This document shows positions 17,955-26,564 of a stretch of DNA of 64,000 bases, piece after piece. The stretch is taken from contig CBDCWQ010000019.1 of the NCBI GenBank assembly GCA_965223435.1, forward strand, positions 620,001-684,000, written 5' to 3'. Below the pieces are notes generated by a model. It made no database searches, had not been told where the DNA came from, and saw only the letters and a list, made by a program, of their open reading frames with translations. Positions within the stretch are counted from its first letter, which is position 1. Every line of letters starts with the position of its first letter. The position numbers and the translations under genes are program-made. The stretch is from CBDCWQ01 sp965223435 (GTDB taxonomy: Bacteria > Myxococcota > Kuafuiibacteriia > Kuafuiibacteriales > Kuafuiibacteriaceae).

Positions 17955-18527
17955 ATGAGATTCTTTCGGGAAAACCGAGGGGTGAGCGTGGTTCGCGCGA
18001 CCCTATGGGCGCTGCTCGGTACGCTCACGTTAGGGGCCGCACCCTCACAAGAAGACCCCAAATTCGCTAAAAGATTCCAAGCTCTCAAAAAAAAGGCGGG
18101 CCTCGTATCCATTCAGATGGCTCCGGACGAAGACCCAAGCCACATCAAAACGGACGAGGCACCGAGCGGTGTGGTCCCCATCGCCGCCGGCCGCATGGGG
18201 CTGGTGACCCCGGAAGTCCTCAGCCAGGAAGATATTCTTCAGGTGGTGAACAAGAACATGATCTCGGTTCGTCGCTGCTACAAAAAGCAGCTCAAGAAGG
18301 ATCCCGAGTGGTCAGATGACTTGATTCTTGACCTTGCCATCAAGAAGACGGGCCGGGTGAGCGAGGTCTCCGTGGCCCCGCGGCGCGTGAAAAAAGACGT
18401 CATCGGTCGCTGTTTGATGCGCAGCGTGCCCAAGTGGAAGTTCCCAAGCTTCACCGGAGAAACCGAGGAAGGCATCACCCAAGAAGTCATCAACGCCAGC
18501 TTCCCCTTCGCCTTCAGCGCCAAATAG
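17955..18527 (+). CDS. AgmX/PglI C-terminal domain (TonB-like) protein
   Basis: A 190-residue exported protein. The N-terminal hydrophobic stretch (VVRATLWALLGTLTLGAAPS) is a likely signal peptide; a polar linker follows. From about residue 90 it matches the AgmX/PglI C-terminal domain of myxobacteria, a TonB-C-like fold: DILQVVNKNMISVRRCYKKQL, LDLAIKKTGRVSEVSV, IGRCLMRSVPKWKFP and the ending FPFAFSA, with the paired Cys residues typical of the group. Such domains occur in gliding/secretion-related envelope proteins. GGAGG lies about 14 bases before ATG 17955, a little far. It converges with the P460-like lipoprotein gene, 22 bases away. Confidence 0.85.
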   Translation: MRFFRENRGVSVVRATLWALLGTLTLGAAPSQEDPKFAKRFQALKKKAGLVSIQMAPDEDPSHIKTDEAPSGVVPIAAGRMGLVTPEVLSQEDILQVVNKNMISVRRCYKKQLKKDPEWSDDLILDLAIKKTGRVSEVSVAPRRVKKDVIGRCLMRSVPKWKFPSFTGETEEGITQEVINASFPFAFSAK

Positions 18528-18549
18528 GGTTGCCAGGGCCCTGGACCCG

Positions 18550-19152
18550 CTACGGGGCCTTCGTAAAGATCAAACCACCGTGACACCCTGAGCACTCCGC
18601 CCGAGACCCGACCCCATAGTAGGGGTCCGTGGGGCCTTGAACCCAACAACGTTCCTGAGGCCCGTCGCAAAAGTACACAAAATGAAAAGCTGGCCCATCA
18701 AACTTGAGCATCGCGGCGCGGCCCAGGCGCTGATCGGCATCGTCGTAAAATTCCTTCACCGCCATGCTCCCAGACACGTGAGCACTGCCCTGGAACTCAC
18801 CGTGGCCCGCACGCTGAGAAGCGATCAACGTTTCGTTGAACCACACCTGGACCCGGCCGTGCGGGCTCACGACCCCGCTTTTCGGACGAGGCTCCGGGGT
18901 TTCAGCCGTCCATCCTTCTCCCCGATAACGCTCCTCGACCAGATAAGCCATGATGGCCTCCTGGCTCGCATCTTCTGGGTACGGCAGTCGCGGTTTCGCA
19001 CCACCATCCGACATGGACCCGCCATCGTTGGCGCCGTTTCCCCCGTCACGACCCGAATCGTCGGGCGACGATGAACAACAAAGGAGCCCAAATCCGAATA
19101 AGCCCGCAAAGGCTACGGGGCAATAGCCGCCTCGCGATCGCAACCTCAACAC
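18550..19152 (-). CDS. Lipoprotein with cytochrome P460-like domain and CxxCH haem motif
   Basis: A 200-residue protein whose N-terminus ends in FGLLCCSSS, a lipoprotein-type signal, followed by an Asp/Gly/Ser-rich linker (about residues 28-50). The body (HGRVQVWFNETLI, GSMAVKEFYDD, AAMLKFDG) and the C-terminal RAECSGCHGG resemble the P460/cytochrome c'-beta family, in which a single c-type haem attaches at a C-terminal CxxCH. It would be a small redox or gas-binding protein anchored to a membrane. Family assignment is by pattern only; the haem motif itself is clear. It is divergent from the VanW gene and convergent with the AgmX-type gene. Confidence 0.7.
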   Translation of the reverse strand: MLRLRSRGGYCPVAFAGLFGFGLLCCSSSPDDSGRDGGNGANDGGSMSDGGAKPRLPYPEDASQEAIMAYLVEERYRGEGWTAETPEPRPKSGVVSPHGRVQVWFNETLIASQRAGHGEFQGSAHVSGSMAVKEFYDDADQRLGRAAMLKFDGPAFHFVYFCDGPQERCWVQGPTDPYYGVGSRAECSGCHGGLIFTKAP

Positions 19153-19310
19153 AAGGCCTGAACCCGTACCATGGCGTCATAGAAGCGTCGATTTCAGTGC
19201 CGCTCCGCACCGGCCCCAAAGACGCCAGCGCTCCGAGCCCCAAGCGATGGCCCAATCCGAGGGATAACTTGCATCCGAGCCAAGCCCGAACTAGCAAGAC
19301 GAGAGCTCCC

Positions 19311-20132
19311 GTGGATTCGGTGCAAAACGAAGGGCAGGCAGAGAAATGGGCGGCGTCGCTGCGTGTGGCAACGGCCAGACCCCGGCGCACGGCGCGCCAC
19401 GCGGCCAGACTCGCACTCGATTACCTCAAAGGAGACCATCGTCGGTACGCAACAACCTGGTCTCATACTGAGGACGGCCCTTTTTGCGAACCTTGGAGCC
19501 CCTACCAAACCCGCATTATCCAGCGACCGGGGCCCCCGACCCTGCACCAAGGCCGTGTGCACAATATGAAGCTCGCCGCGCACACCCTGTCCGGCTTGGT
19601 CATCCAGCCAGGAGAACGGCTGGCATTTTGGAGAGTCATCCCACCGCCCGTCGCCAAAAACGGCTATTTGCCGGGTCCGAGCCTCCATCGCGGGCGCCTG
19701 ATCACCGACTACGGAGGCGGGTTATGCCAGGTCGCTTCCACCCTGTTCAACACGTTGCTTCTGGCCAACTTTGAAATCATCGACCACCACCATCACAGCG
19801 TGGACATCCATGGGCCGAACCGCTTTTTCGAGCTCGGTCGAGACGCCGCGGTGGCTTTCGGGTACAAAGATCTGGTTGCCCGAAACAACCATCGGGTGCC
19901 GCTCAGGGTCCACGCGTCGGTCCGAGAGGGTACGCTGTTCTCGGTCTGGCTCCGCGGGCCCGTGGCTCAGCCCTTCGAGGTCCGCGTGAAGACCAGCATC
20001 CTAGGCCGTCACCCAAAACGTACGCCTTGTGGCCAGCCTGGGCACCGGGTTCAAATGCGACGCAACATCCGTTACCCCGGCGACGTCTGGAAAGAAAACT
20101 ACCGTGTCATCGTGCAATACGCCCCCTACTGA
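19311..20132 (+). CDS. VanW family protein
   Basis: The VanW domain (PF04294) is clear: RVHNMKLAAHTLSGLVIQPGE, LAFWRVIPPPVAKNGYLPG, LITDYGGGLCQVASTLFNTL, IIDHHHHSVDI and VAFGYKDLVARNN. VanW occurs in some vancomycin-resistance clusters, but its biochemical role is unknown, and most chromosomal copies have no link to resistance. The open frame reaches back to ATG 19071, but that would overlap the divergent gene by 82 bases and add about 80 Pro/Ser/Arg-rich residues unlike the family. I prefer GTG 19311, with GAGAG five bases upstream; GTG 19197 and GTG 19320 are also possible. No signal peptide. The 3' end overlaps the next gene. Confidence 0.82.
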   Translation: MDSVQNEGQAEKWAASLRVATARPRRTARHAARLALDYLKGDHRRYATTWSHTEDGPFCEPWSPYQTRIIQRPGPPTLHQGRVHNMKLAAHTLSGLVIQPGERLAFWRVIPPPVAKNGYLPGPSLHRGRLITDYGGGLCQVASTLFNTLLLANFEIIDHHHHSVDIHGPNRFFELGRDAAVAFGYKDLVARNNHRVPLRVHASVREGTLFSVWLRGPVAQPFEVRVKTSILGRHPKRTPCGQPGHRVQMRRNIRYPGDVWKENYRVIVQYAPY

Positions 20133-21180
20133 AGGCAGCGTCATCGTTTCCGAGGCAGAGCTCCACACGTTCTACCATCAGATCTTGGAGCCCATGGGCG
20201 TATGCCCAGCCAACGTGGATGCCATCGCCAAGCACCTCATCGAAGCCAACCTTCTCGGATTCGACTCTCACGGTTTGCAGCAGATACTCGGCTACACCGA
20301 CAGCCTACAGAACGGCCGAATTCAAAAAGCTGCCAGCCCAGAGCTCGCCCAAAGTACTTTCGATGCCGTGCTTCGAGTCGAGGGCAACGGCGCACCCGGG
20401 CAGCGGGTCGCTTCCTTTGCCATGGAGCACGCACTGGCGCGTGCCCGCACCACGGGCACGTGCCTGGTGGCCGCGACCAACAGCAATCACTTCGGAATGG
20501 CCGGGTATTATACACGACTGGCCGCAGAATCAGGCTTTGTATCTTTCGGTACGAGCGACACCAATGTCGTCGACTTGGCCGCCCAAAACACCGACCGTCC
20601 CATCGTGGGCAACAACCCGATCTCCTGCGCCTTCCCCGTAGGTAAAGATGAACCCTTCGTTCTCGACATGGCTGCGGGGCCAGTCAGCGGAGGCAAAATT
20701 GCCCATGCGGGCTACCAGAAAATCGAACTGGCCGAGCCTTGGGGCATCGACCAACAGGGGAAGGCGTCGACGCACCCCCAAGACATATGCGCAGTCCAGG
20801 CAGCCGACCACAAGCAGCTGGCCATCGCTTTGGCCGCAGACTGCCTGTGTGGACCGCTCCTTGGCACCGTAGCTGCACTGTTCAAACGCAAGGGTGTTCA
20901 CGACGCTCAAAATGGAACCGGTCATCTTTTTTTTGTCATCCACCCCGAATGCCTTGGTCCCGAGAACCTTTTCAAAACGCGCGTAGCCGAACTTCTCCAT
21001 GCTTTGGCGCCCCACGGACCCTATCCCGGAAAAAGAGAAGCTTTGACCAAAGCGTGCCGACGCAAAAATGGAATTCCCGTGCCTATCCGCTTGGTCGAAG
21101 CCCTTTGGCAACGCTATGGCGAAGAGGCCACCCTGGTACTCAACAGAGCGAAAGCAAACGCTGGGCAAAGTTCAAGGTGA
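20104..21180 (+). CDS. Malate/L-lactate dehydrogenase family (Ldh_2) oxidoreductase, divergent
   Basis: An NAD(P)-dependent 2-hydroxyacid dehydrogenase of the Ldh_2 family (PF02615), about 358 residues. Family blocks: NLLGFDSHGLQQILGY, the catalytic NSNHFGMAGYY with His, VGNNPISCAFP and LDMAAGPVSGGKI. Two positions depart from the family: the usual Arg after SHG-x-x is Gln (SHGLQQ), and the G-x-K-G-x-G cofactor loop reads ADHKQLAIALA. Activity or specificity may therefore differ. No ATG fits the N-terminus. GTG 20104, with GGAAAG about ten bases upstream, overlaps the VanW stop by 29 bases; the frame is open further back to ATG 20029. The 3' end overlaps the convergent ATP-grasp gene by nine bases. 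Confidence 0.82.
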   Translation: MSSCNTPPTEGSVIVSEAELHTFYHQILEPMGVCPANVDAIAKHLIEANLLGFDSHGLQQILGYTDSLQNGRIQKAASPELAQSTFDAVLRVEGNGAPGQRVASFAMEHALARARTTGTCLVAATNSNHFGMAGYYTRLAAESGFVSFGTSDTNVVDLAAQNTDRPIVGNNPISCAFPVGKDEPFVLDMAAGPVSGGKIAHAGYQKIELAEPWGIDQQGKASTHPQDICAVQAADHKQLAIALAADCLCGPLLGTVAALFKRKGVHDAQNGTGHLFFVIHPECLGPENLFKTRVAELLHALAPHGPYPGKREALTKACRRKNGIPVPIRLVEALWQRYGEEATLVLNRAKANAGQSSR

Positions 21181-22233
21181 ACGCGATCCCGGGCGCGCAC
21201 CCCATCCCGTGAGGGACTGACGAAAAAAAGCAGCCTCTACAATCCGCCGAATCAGCTCGACGTAGTCCACCCCGGTTTGACGAAAGGCACAAGCCAAAGA
21301 ACGCTCCGGATGAAGGGTCGCATCGAAATTGATGTCAACGAGAAATGGCCCTCGCTGTGGGTCCACGCGAAAATCGAACGTTGCGTAATCCGCCGGCCCC
21401 AAGGCCTCTGCCATCCGAAAGGCCGCCTGGATCGCAAGAATCGCCGCGGGGTCGTCGGGCTCAGCAAGACAAAATGCGGAGCCCGAGGCGCGTTTGCTCG
21501 CGGTGTCCCGCAGCATCGCCGGTCCATCGCCCCCCCCACCGTCGAAGACCAAGACCCTTGCCGTCGCCGCCGGTGGGTGGCCCACAACCGCAACACAAAG
21601 CTCCCGGCCATCGATGAAACGCTCACACAAAACCGGCGCACAAAAACGTTGACCGATTCGATGGACCGAACGCCTTAAGGCCTCGAGCCCGGAGGTTTTC
21701 GTGCCCCATTCCATCCCCAAAGAGTAACCTTCGGACACCGGCTTGAGAAGCCAAGAATCAAACGGCGGCAACGCGGGCACCTTGGCTCCGTTTTGATACA
21801 CCACCCATCTGGGTGTGGGGACCCGAAGACAAGAGGCTATGGGCTTCCAGATGTGCTTGTTGAGCGTAACCACTTTGGACAAGACGTCGCCGCCGATACT
21901 CGGGATCCGGTGGGCTTCAAGAATCGCACTCCCCAGCGCTGTTCGGTTGCGCGACAGAGTTCTCACGGACAAGTTAAAGACGCAATCAACGTGGCTGATG
22001 TCGTTCTGAAGCAGCGCCTCTATGGGACCGAGTCTATGGGTGTCGAATCCGAGCTTTAAGAGCGCGGCTTCGACAGCATCCACTTCCTCGGGCTCCCTCC
22101 AATGGTAGTGCGTTTCTTCGCAGTATCCAGGCAGGCCTTCGATATCGGACCGCGATTCGAACAAAAGGCCGACGGCCCCCACATGGCGGGTCTCGACGGG
22201 AGCCCCCCCGACACGACCTACTTCTTGAGGCAT
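21172..22233 (-). CDS. ATP-grasp ligase, D-Ala-D-Ala ligase-like
   Basis: A 353-residue ATP-grasp enzyme. The N-terminal part has the Ddl-like CVFNLSVRTLSRNR and IPSIGGDVLSKVVTLNKHIWK. The ATP-binding core shows SWLLKPVSEGYSLGM, VLCERFIDGRELCVAVVG, and the metal/phosphate site ATFDFRVDPQRGPFLVDINFDATLHP, with Asp and Asn on successive strands. Such enzymes join a carboxylate to an amine through an acyl-phosphate. Substrate unknown: the protein is more divergent than true Ddl, and a peptidoglycan or peptide-tailoring role is only inferred. Its start overlaps the SH3 gene stop by 16 bases, making it the last gene of an operon with the SH3 and O-antigen-ligase-like genes. Confidence 0.82.
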   Translation of the reverse strand: MPQEVGRVGGAPVETRHVGAVGLLFESRSDIEGLPGYCEETHYHWREPEEVDAVEAALLKLGFDTHRLGPIEALLQNDISHVDCVFNLSVRTLSRNRTALGSAILEAHRIPSIGGDVLSKVVTLNKHIWKPIASCLRVPTPRWVVYQNGAKVPALPPFDSWLLKPVSEGYSLGMEWGTKTSGLEALRRSVHRIGQRFCAPVLCERFIDGRELCVAVVGHPPAATARVLVFDGGGGDGPAMLRDTASKRASGSAFCLAEPDDPAAILAIQAAFRMAEALGPADYATFDFRVDPQRGPFLVDINFDATLHPERSLACAFRQTGVDYVELIRRIVEAAFFRQSLTGWGARPGSRSP

Positions 22234-23024
22234 TTTGCCATCGGGGCCAATGCGTCTTTCACTTCTTGGTCAGACATCAGCTTCTTATCGATACGTTTGA
22301 CAAAGGCACAACTTTGCCCACGCCAATGCTGCCTCAACCAGCCGATCACAAACGCACGATCCCGAAAACGAACTCTTGGAATATACGGCACAAGCCGCGG
22401 GTCCCACCCCAAGGGAAGCTTCAGTAAGAAGTCACGACTGTGGAGACGCTTTTTGAGATACCGAAACTTAGCCTCTGTGGGACGCCGCCTAAGGAGTGGG
22501 AACAATGTCTGTAAGAGCGCCTCGTGGGCACCGGACTTCCCCGCGAGTGCTGCAGCCATCATTTCTCGGTACTGACCGGTGTCAAAGGTATTCACGTTGA
22601 AAGCGCTTTTTTTGAACCAGGTGCTATAACCAAAACGCTTGTAAAACCATTGCATATTGCCTTCGGCATCGTAGGTATCCACATCGAAGGTCTTGGCTTT
22701 GAGGTCCAAAAATCGGCGCGAAACCCAACCTTCGATCTTTCCCGAACGAACCTTCACCCAGTGAATAGCGCCTTCATTTTTTGGTTTGGAACCCTCGGCA
22801 AGAACCTTGACCGTCATGTTCTTGAACAAGACGCCGAGCAACGTGCTTTCCTTGACCGAAGGCTTCGATCGAACTCGAACGTCGTCTCCGATCACCAACG
22901 CCCTGGAGGCAGCCGCCTTCGCGCCCGTCACGCCACCAAAAACACACAGCGCGACCAGAAAGTTTCGCACGATTTTGGGTCTCCGAGCTTCTGTCCCCAA
23001 AACCAGAAACGTCGGACCGCTCAT
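22218..23024 (-). CDS. Exported protein with bacterial SH3 domain
   Basis: A 268-residue protein with an N-terminal signal (IVRNFLVALCVFGGVTGAKA) and a bacterial SH3 domain at about 41-107 (LVIGDDVRVRSKPSVKESTLLG ... WVKVRSGKIEGWVSRRFLDL). The rest is a charged, mostly helical region with two Cys (QSCAFVKRI and MAKCLKK) and no recognised family. SH3 domains of this type usually bind cell-wall peptides. The start overlaps the upstream gene stop by four bases (ATGA) and the end overlaps the ATP-grasp gene, so the three proteins are made together and probably act on the same envelope component. Confidence 0.8.
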   Translation of the reverse strand: MSGPTFLVLGTEARRPKIVRNFLVALCVFGGVTGAKAAASRALVIGDDVRVRSKPSVKESTLLGVLFKNMTVKVLAEGSKPKNEGAIHWVKVRSGKIEGWVSRRFLDLKAKTFDVDTYDAEGNMQWFYKRFGYSTWFKKSAFNVNTFDTGQYREMMAAALAGKSGAHEALLQTLFPLLRRRPTEAKFRYLKKRLHSRDFLLKLPLGWDPRLVPYIPRVRFRDRAFVIGWLRQHWRGQSCAFVKRIDKKLMSDQEVKDALAPMAKCLKK

Positions 23025-24787
23025 CGCACCGGCCAGATACCATCCCCGTGATCGGCAAGCAACTGACGTGCAATTCGCTGATTTCGCGCGTCGGACTCGT
23101 TCGACACCCGGGGCGTGACCGACAAGGTACGCTTCGCCATCAAAAGGGCATCAGAGGTCTTCCCTGCCTGCGCGTAGATCAGCGCCAGCTTGACCATGGA
23201 CGTGAGATGCTGCGGATATACTTCAAGAATCTCTTTGTACAGAGACTCCGCTTGCGCATATCGACGTTCGTAAAAATACATATGCGCTGAACGCTTGATG
23301 GTATCCATCCCCGGGGCAATCTTCATGGCTCTTGTGAGGTGAGCGTTCATGGATTCTGTTTCGCTTTGAAGAAAATGAATGTGTCCAAGCACCATGTGTG
23401 CCTCCACATGTTCATCATTGAAGTCAAGCGCTTCGGCCATCTTCCGCTGCGCCTGACCCTCACGCCCGAGAGCCCAGTCCTTGAGTCCCCGTGAATACAC
23501 CCACTCTGAACGCACCGCCTGCCCCACCCGGAGGGTGAGTACCGTCGCCAAGGCGGCAAAAGCCACCCAATGCCGACGGCCCAAACGAAGGTCTTTTGCC
23601 CCACAGGTTTTCAAGCCGCAACAACCGAGCAGTAGGACAAACACAAGAAGGGAAGTGACCGACCCCAAAACGACCGTGTAGCCACATTTGAAAACCAGCA
23701 AGGCCAGGGCGGGCCCCACGCCCGGTTTGTCCTCGAGGGTGTCTGCTCGGCCAAGCACCCCGCCGATGGCCCGGATAAGGAACCAAACGCTGAGGCCCAA
23801 ACCAAGGCCCCCAAACAACGCACCGCTGTTCAGAACCAGATTGTGGGCATCGAGGACCGCCGCGGTATGGGGTCCAAACGCGCTCTTGAGCTCTGGGCTG
23901 AACGAAAAAAGACGTTTGATGGCTTCAATGTAAGCACCCTCGAACCCCGCGGGGCCAACGCCCCTTCCCATATTCGACAAGAAGATTTCGCCACTTGCTA
24001 TCCAGAGGAGCAGCCGACCTCGGACCGACTCCGGAGTCAGATATACAAGCGAAGCACCCAACCCCGCCAAAACCGAAACCAACCCCGGCCAGCGTGCCAC
24101 CCGCCAGGCGCCATAGCCGAGCAGGAATCCGATCGTTCCCTTGCTTCTGGTCAGAAGAATGGCCCAACACAAAAGCAACCCAGTCCCCACCAAAACCATG
24201 CGCCCCTTCCGTCCCCAAGCGCTCCAAGGCGCAAGGCTCGGCGAAATCAGAACGCCTACCGCAAGGAGGGTCGCAAGAAACTCACGATTCCCCACAAACG
24301 CGACGGGTTCCAAAGCCTCCCCCCCTGCCGTCGCCCCCCAAAAGTCAGGAGGAACGTGGCCCTGAACAACGGCGACAACCGCTTGAAGAAGCGCAGCAGC
24401 CCACAGACACCGAAGGATCGCCCTCTTGGTGTCCACTGTGGCCGCATCAACAAGAACCCAGTAAAAAAACCCGGACAACAGCTGGCAGGCCACAAGCCCC
24501 GCAGCCACCAGACGATGCCCACGGACCGCCAAAGCCATCGAAATGGAGGCGACCACCAGTGCAATGCCCAAACCAGCGGCATGACGCGTCCCCGGCCCGA
24601 AAGCCAAAAGCCAGGCGCCGAGCGTCGCCACCACGGCAAAACAACAAAGGCGCGGCAAATGGTGGGCGTCTTCAAACATGGGCGCGTAGACAAAAAGCGG
24701 TAGGCACAAGAGCGCGCCAGCAGCGTACCGACTCACTGGACGCGACGACCAAAGCGAAGAAAAAAAAGGCACGCGCATCGCAGACAC
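23021..24787 (-). CDS. O-antigen ligase-like (Wzy_C) membrane protein with C-terminal TPR
   Basis: A 588-residue protein with about 10-12 membrane helices over residues 20-430. The Wzy_C/O-antigen-ligase core includes LLTRSKGTIGFLLGYGAWRV and the large periplasmic loop GVGPAGFEGAYIEAIKR ... LDAHNLVLNSGALFGGLGL, with the His-Asn pair typical of the family. The last 140 residues are TPR helices (DFNDEHVEAHMVLGHIHFLQ, RRYAQAESLYKEILEVYPQH). Such enzymes polymerise or ligate undecaprenyl-linked glycans at the periplasmic face. First gene of a three-gene overlapping operon. Only 35 bases separate it from the divergent KamA gene, so the two promoters overlap in that gap. Confidence 0.86.
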   Translation of the reverse strand: MSAMRVPFFSSLWSSRPVSRYAAGALLCLPLFVYAPMFEDAHHLPRLCCFAVVATLGAWLLAFGPGTRHAAGLGIALVVASISMALAVRGHRLVAAGLVACQLLSGFFYWVLVDAATVDTKRAILRCLWAAALLQAVVAVVQGHVPPDFWGATAGGEALEPVAFVGNREFLATLLAVGVLISPSLAPWSAWGRKGRMVLVGTGLLLCWAILLTRSKGTIGFLLGYGAWRVARWPGLVSVLAGLGASLVYLTPESVRGRLLLWIASGEIFLSNMGRGVGPAGFEGAYIEAIKRLFSFSPELKSAFGPHTAAVLDAHNLVLNSGALFGGLGLGLSVWFLIRAIGGVLGRADTLEDKPGVGPALALLVFKCGYTVVLGSVTSLLVFVLLLGCCGLKTCGAKDLRLGRRHWVAFAALATVLTLRVGQAVRSEWVYSRGLKDWALGREGQAQRKMAEALDFNDEHVEAHMVLGHIHFLQSETESMNAHLTRAMKIAPGMDTIKRSAHMYFYERRYAQAESLYKEILEVYPQHLTSMVKLALIYAQAGKTSDALLMAKRTLSVTPRVSNESDARNQRIARQLLADHGDGIWPVR

Positions 24788-24811
24788 CGGCGGGGTATAA
24801 CAAGCCCTTCT

Positions 24812-24815
24812 GAGG
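24812..24815 (+). promoter_or_regulatory. Shine-Dalgarno that selects the TTG start of the KamA-like gene
   Basis: GAGG seven bases before TTG 24823. The in-frame ATG at 24859 has no comparable ribosome-binding site, so the TTG start is preferred. Confidence 0.6.
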
Positions 24816-24822
24816 TATTCAA

Positions 24823-26028
24823 TTGTCCCTGGTTACGGGTTCTGATAGCCGAGCCGCAATGCGTAACCCACGAGCTTCAAGTGCCCCCCCTGCGCCCGAG
24901 GCGGCATCAGCGTGGCAAGTCGAACTGCGTGAGGCTGTAAGGGCGGCGAAACAGGGCGACCTCTTCGTACCCAAAGACGCCCCGGAATCGGTCGACATCA
25001 CGCGAGAGCGAAGCCGCTTTCCCATGCTGGTGCCGGGGAACTACGCCAAATTGATCGACTGGAGCAACCCAGCCGATCCTCTGCGGCGACTGGTTACACC
25101 CTCAGCAGCCGAAACAGACAGCGACGGAAAACTCGACAGCAGCGGAGAAGAAACATCGACCGTCGTACGTGGTCTTCAGCATAAATATGCTCAAACCGGC
25201 GTCATCATCGTCAATCAAGCATGCGCAGCCCATTGTCGATACTGCTTCCGGCGGAGGCTCATGAGCGTGGACGTCATGACCCGCGAAAGCATCGCCGACC
25301 TCGAACCGGCGCTCATCTATCTTCGCAACCAAACCGAGATCGACAATGTCGTCCTGTCTGGTGGGGATCCTTTGGTCAGCGGCACCATACGGCTACGAAG
25401 ACTGATGACCGCACTCGCGGCCATACCCCATCTACGCTTGCTTCGAATCAGCACCAAGATTCCTGCCTTTTTACCCAGTCGAATCGCCCAAGACCCCGCG
25501 CTGCTGGAGCTTCTAAGCGAACTGTCTCAAAAAACGAACATCCTGGTGCACTGCCATTTTGATCACCCCCGCGAAATCTCTCCTTCGACAACGGAAGCGC
25601 TGACGCAACTAAGACGCTCGGGCGTCATGCTGAGCTCGCAAATCGCGCTCATGCGAGGAGTCAACGACGATCACCAGGTCCTCCGAAAACTCTTCACCGA
25701 GCTCCACGCCAGAGGCGTGACGCCCCACTACCTCTTTCACCCCCGCCCCGTGCGCCATGCGACCCATTTTCAACTCCCTATTCTTGAGGGCATGGCCCTC
25801 ATCGAACGCCTCCGAGACCAATGCTCGGGTCCCGTCAAACATTTCCGCTACGTGATGGTCGTACCCGACGGCAAACTGGAGCTCATTGGAATCGACAAAC
25901 GGGGCCCAAAACCAACCCTCGTCGCCAAATGGCAACAGATTCGACGGGGCCTGACGAAACCCAAGCTTGGGTTCCAAACGCTGTCCAAAGAGACCATGTG
26001 GTGGGACGGCGCCCCCGACACCTCCTAG
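24823..26028 (+). CDS. KamA-family radical SAM aminomutase (lysine 2,3-aminomutase-like)
   Basis: A 401-residue radical SAM enzyme with the [4Fe-4S] ligand motif ACAAHCRYCF (Cys-x3-Cys-x2-Cys), SAM-binding VVLSGGDPLVS, RISTKIPAFLPSRI and HCHFDHPREI. These are as in lysine 2,3-aminomutases and EpmB, which shift the alpha-amino group of lysine using PLP. The Gly-rich GGGGK segment carrying the PLP lysine of classical KamA is not seen; the C-terminus instead has HFRYVMVVPDGKLELIG, where the Lys of DGK may serve. Substrate (free lysine, EF-P lysine or another amino acid) is unclear; no efp or epmA gene is nearby. TTG 24823 was chosen for its Shine-Dalgarno; ATG 24859 would shorten it by 12 residues. 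Confidence 0.87.
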   Translation: MSLVTGSDSRAAMRNPRASSAPPAPEAASAWQVELREAVRAAKQGDLFVPKDAPESVDITRERSRFPMLVPGNYAKLIDWSNPADPLRRLVTPSAAETDSDGKLDSSGEETSTVVRGLQHKYAQTGVIIVNQACAAHCRYCFRRRLMSVDVMTRESIADLEPALIYLRNQTEIDNVVLSGGDPLVSGTIRLRRLMTALAAIPHLRLLRISTKIPAFLPSRIAQDPALLELLSELSQKTNILVHCHFDHPREISPSTTEALTQLRRSGVMLSSQIALMRGVNDDHQVLRKLFTELHARGVTPHYLFHPRPVRHATHFQLPILEGMALIERLRDQCSGPVKHFRYVMVVPDGKLELIGIDKRGPKPTLVAKWQQIRRGLTKPKLGFQTLSKETMWWDGAPDTS

Positions 26029-26075
26029 CGCGCAGCCCTTCCGCCGCACAAGCCGGAACGTTCAACCCACGGCCC

Positions 26076-26564
26076 TCAGCCCTGTTCATCGAGCAAGCGA
26101 ACCAGAATCGGTACGACGAGACGATCCTTTTCTCGACCGGCCCCTGCTTTAACTTCGATCAACGTAGGAAGATCAAGAACGAGAAGCTCAAGGGCTCCAT
26201 CCGACATCCGAATGGTCCGCTTGTGCAGCTCGTCATATCCTCGACCATCATGAAGCTGACACACAGGATCCAGAGGCCCCAGGGTCGTGCTCAAATTGAG
26301 CTGGCCTTTGCCCATCAGCTGCGCCCGGGTCGGCCGTAACAAACGACCAGCCGGATCGCGGATCCGTGCATCGAGAGCACCAAGAACTTTGAGCAAGCGA
26401 TCCACGTTACCGGCGGTACGCCGGTGAACAATATCCACGTCCTGTGTTGTCGTCGGTGCACCGTGAAGGACTGCAGCCACACCTCCAACAACTACGAATT
26501 CGACCGCGCCCTCGCACAACGCCCTAAGCAAGGCCTCAAGATCCGCGTCATCGGGATGGTACAC
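26076..26564 (-). CDS. Nucleotidyltransferase (AbiEii/MNT-like)
   Basis: A 162-residue nucleotidyltransferase-fold protein. FVVVGGVAAVLHGAPTTTQDVDIVHRR carries the G-G-x(A) loop and the D-x-D metal site; a later VLDLPTLIEVKAGAGREKDRLVVPIL resembles the Lys/Asp-rich C-terminal helix of AbiEii-type and stand-alone minimal nucleotidyltransferases. These often form toxin-antitoxin or abortive-infection pairs, the enzyme modifying a tRNA or a partner protein. Here a small ORF overlaps its start by 17 bases and could be the partner. No HEPN protein was found next to it. Converges with the KamA gene, 47 bases away. Confidence 0.82.
   Translation of the reverse strand: MYHPDDADLEALLRALCEGAVEFVVVGGVAAVLHGAPTTTQDVDIVHRRTAGNVDRLLKVLGALDARIRDPAGRLLRPTRAQLMGKGQLNLSTTLGPLDPVCQLHDGRGYDELHKRTIRMSDGALELLVLDLPTLIEVKAGAGREKDRLVVPILVRLLDEQG

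Noticed and set aside
19071..20132. VanW gene as evidence for a vancomycin-resistance cluster
   Set aside because: No vanH, vanX or two-component genes nearby; the Ddl-like gene is in a separate operon with envelope genes.
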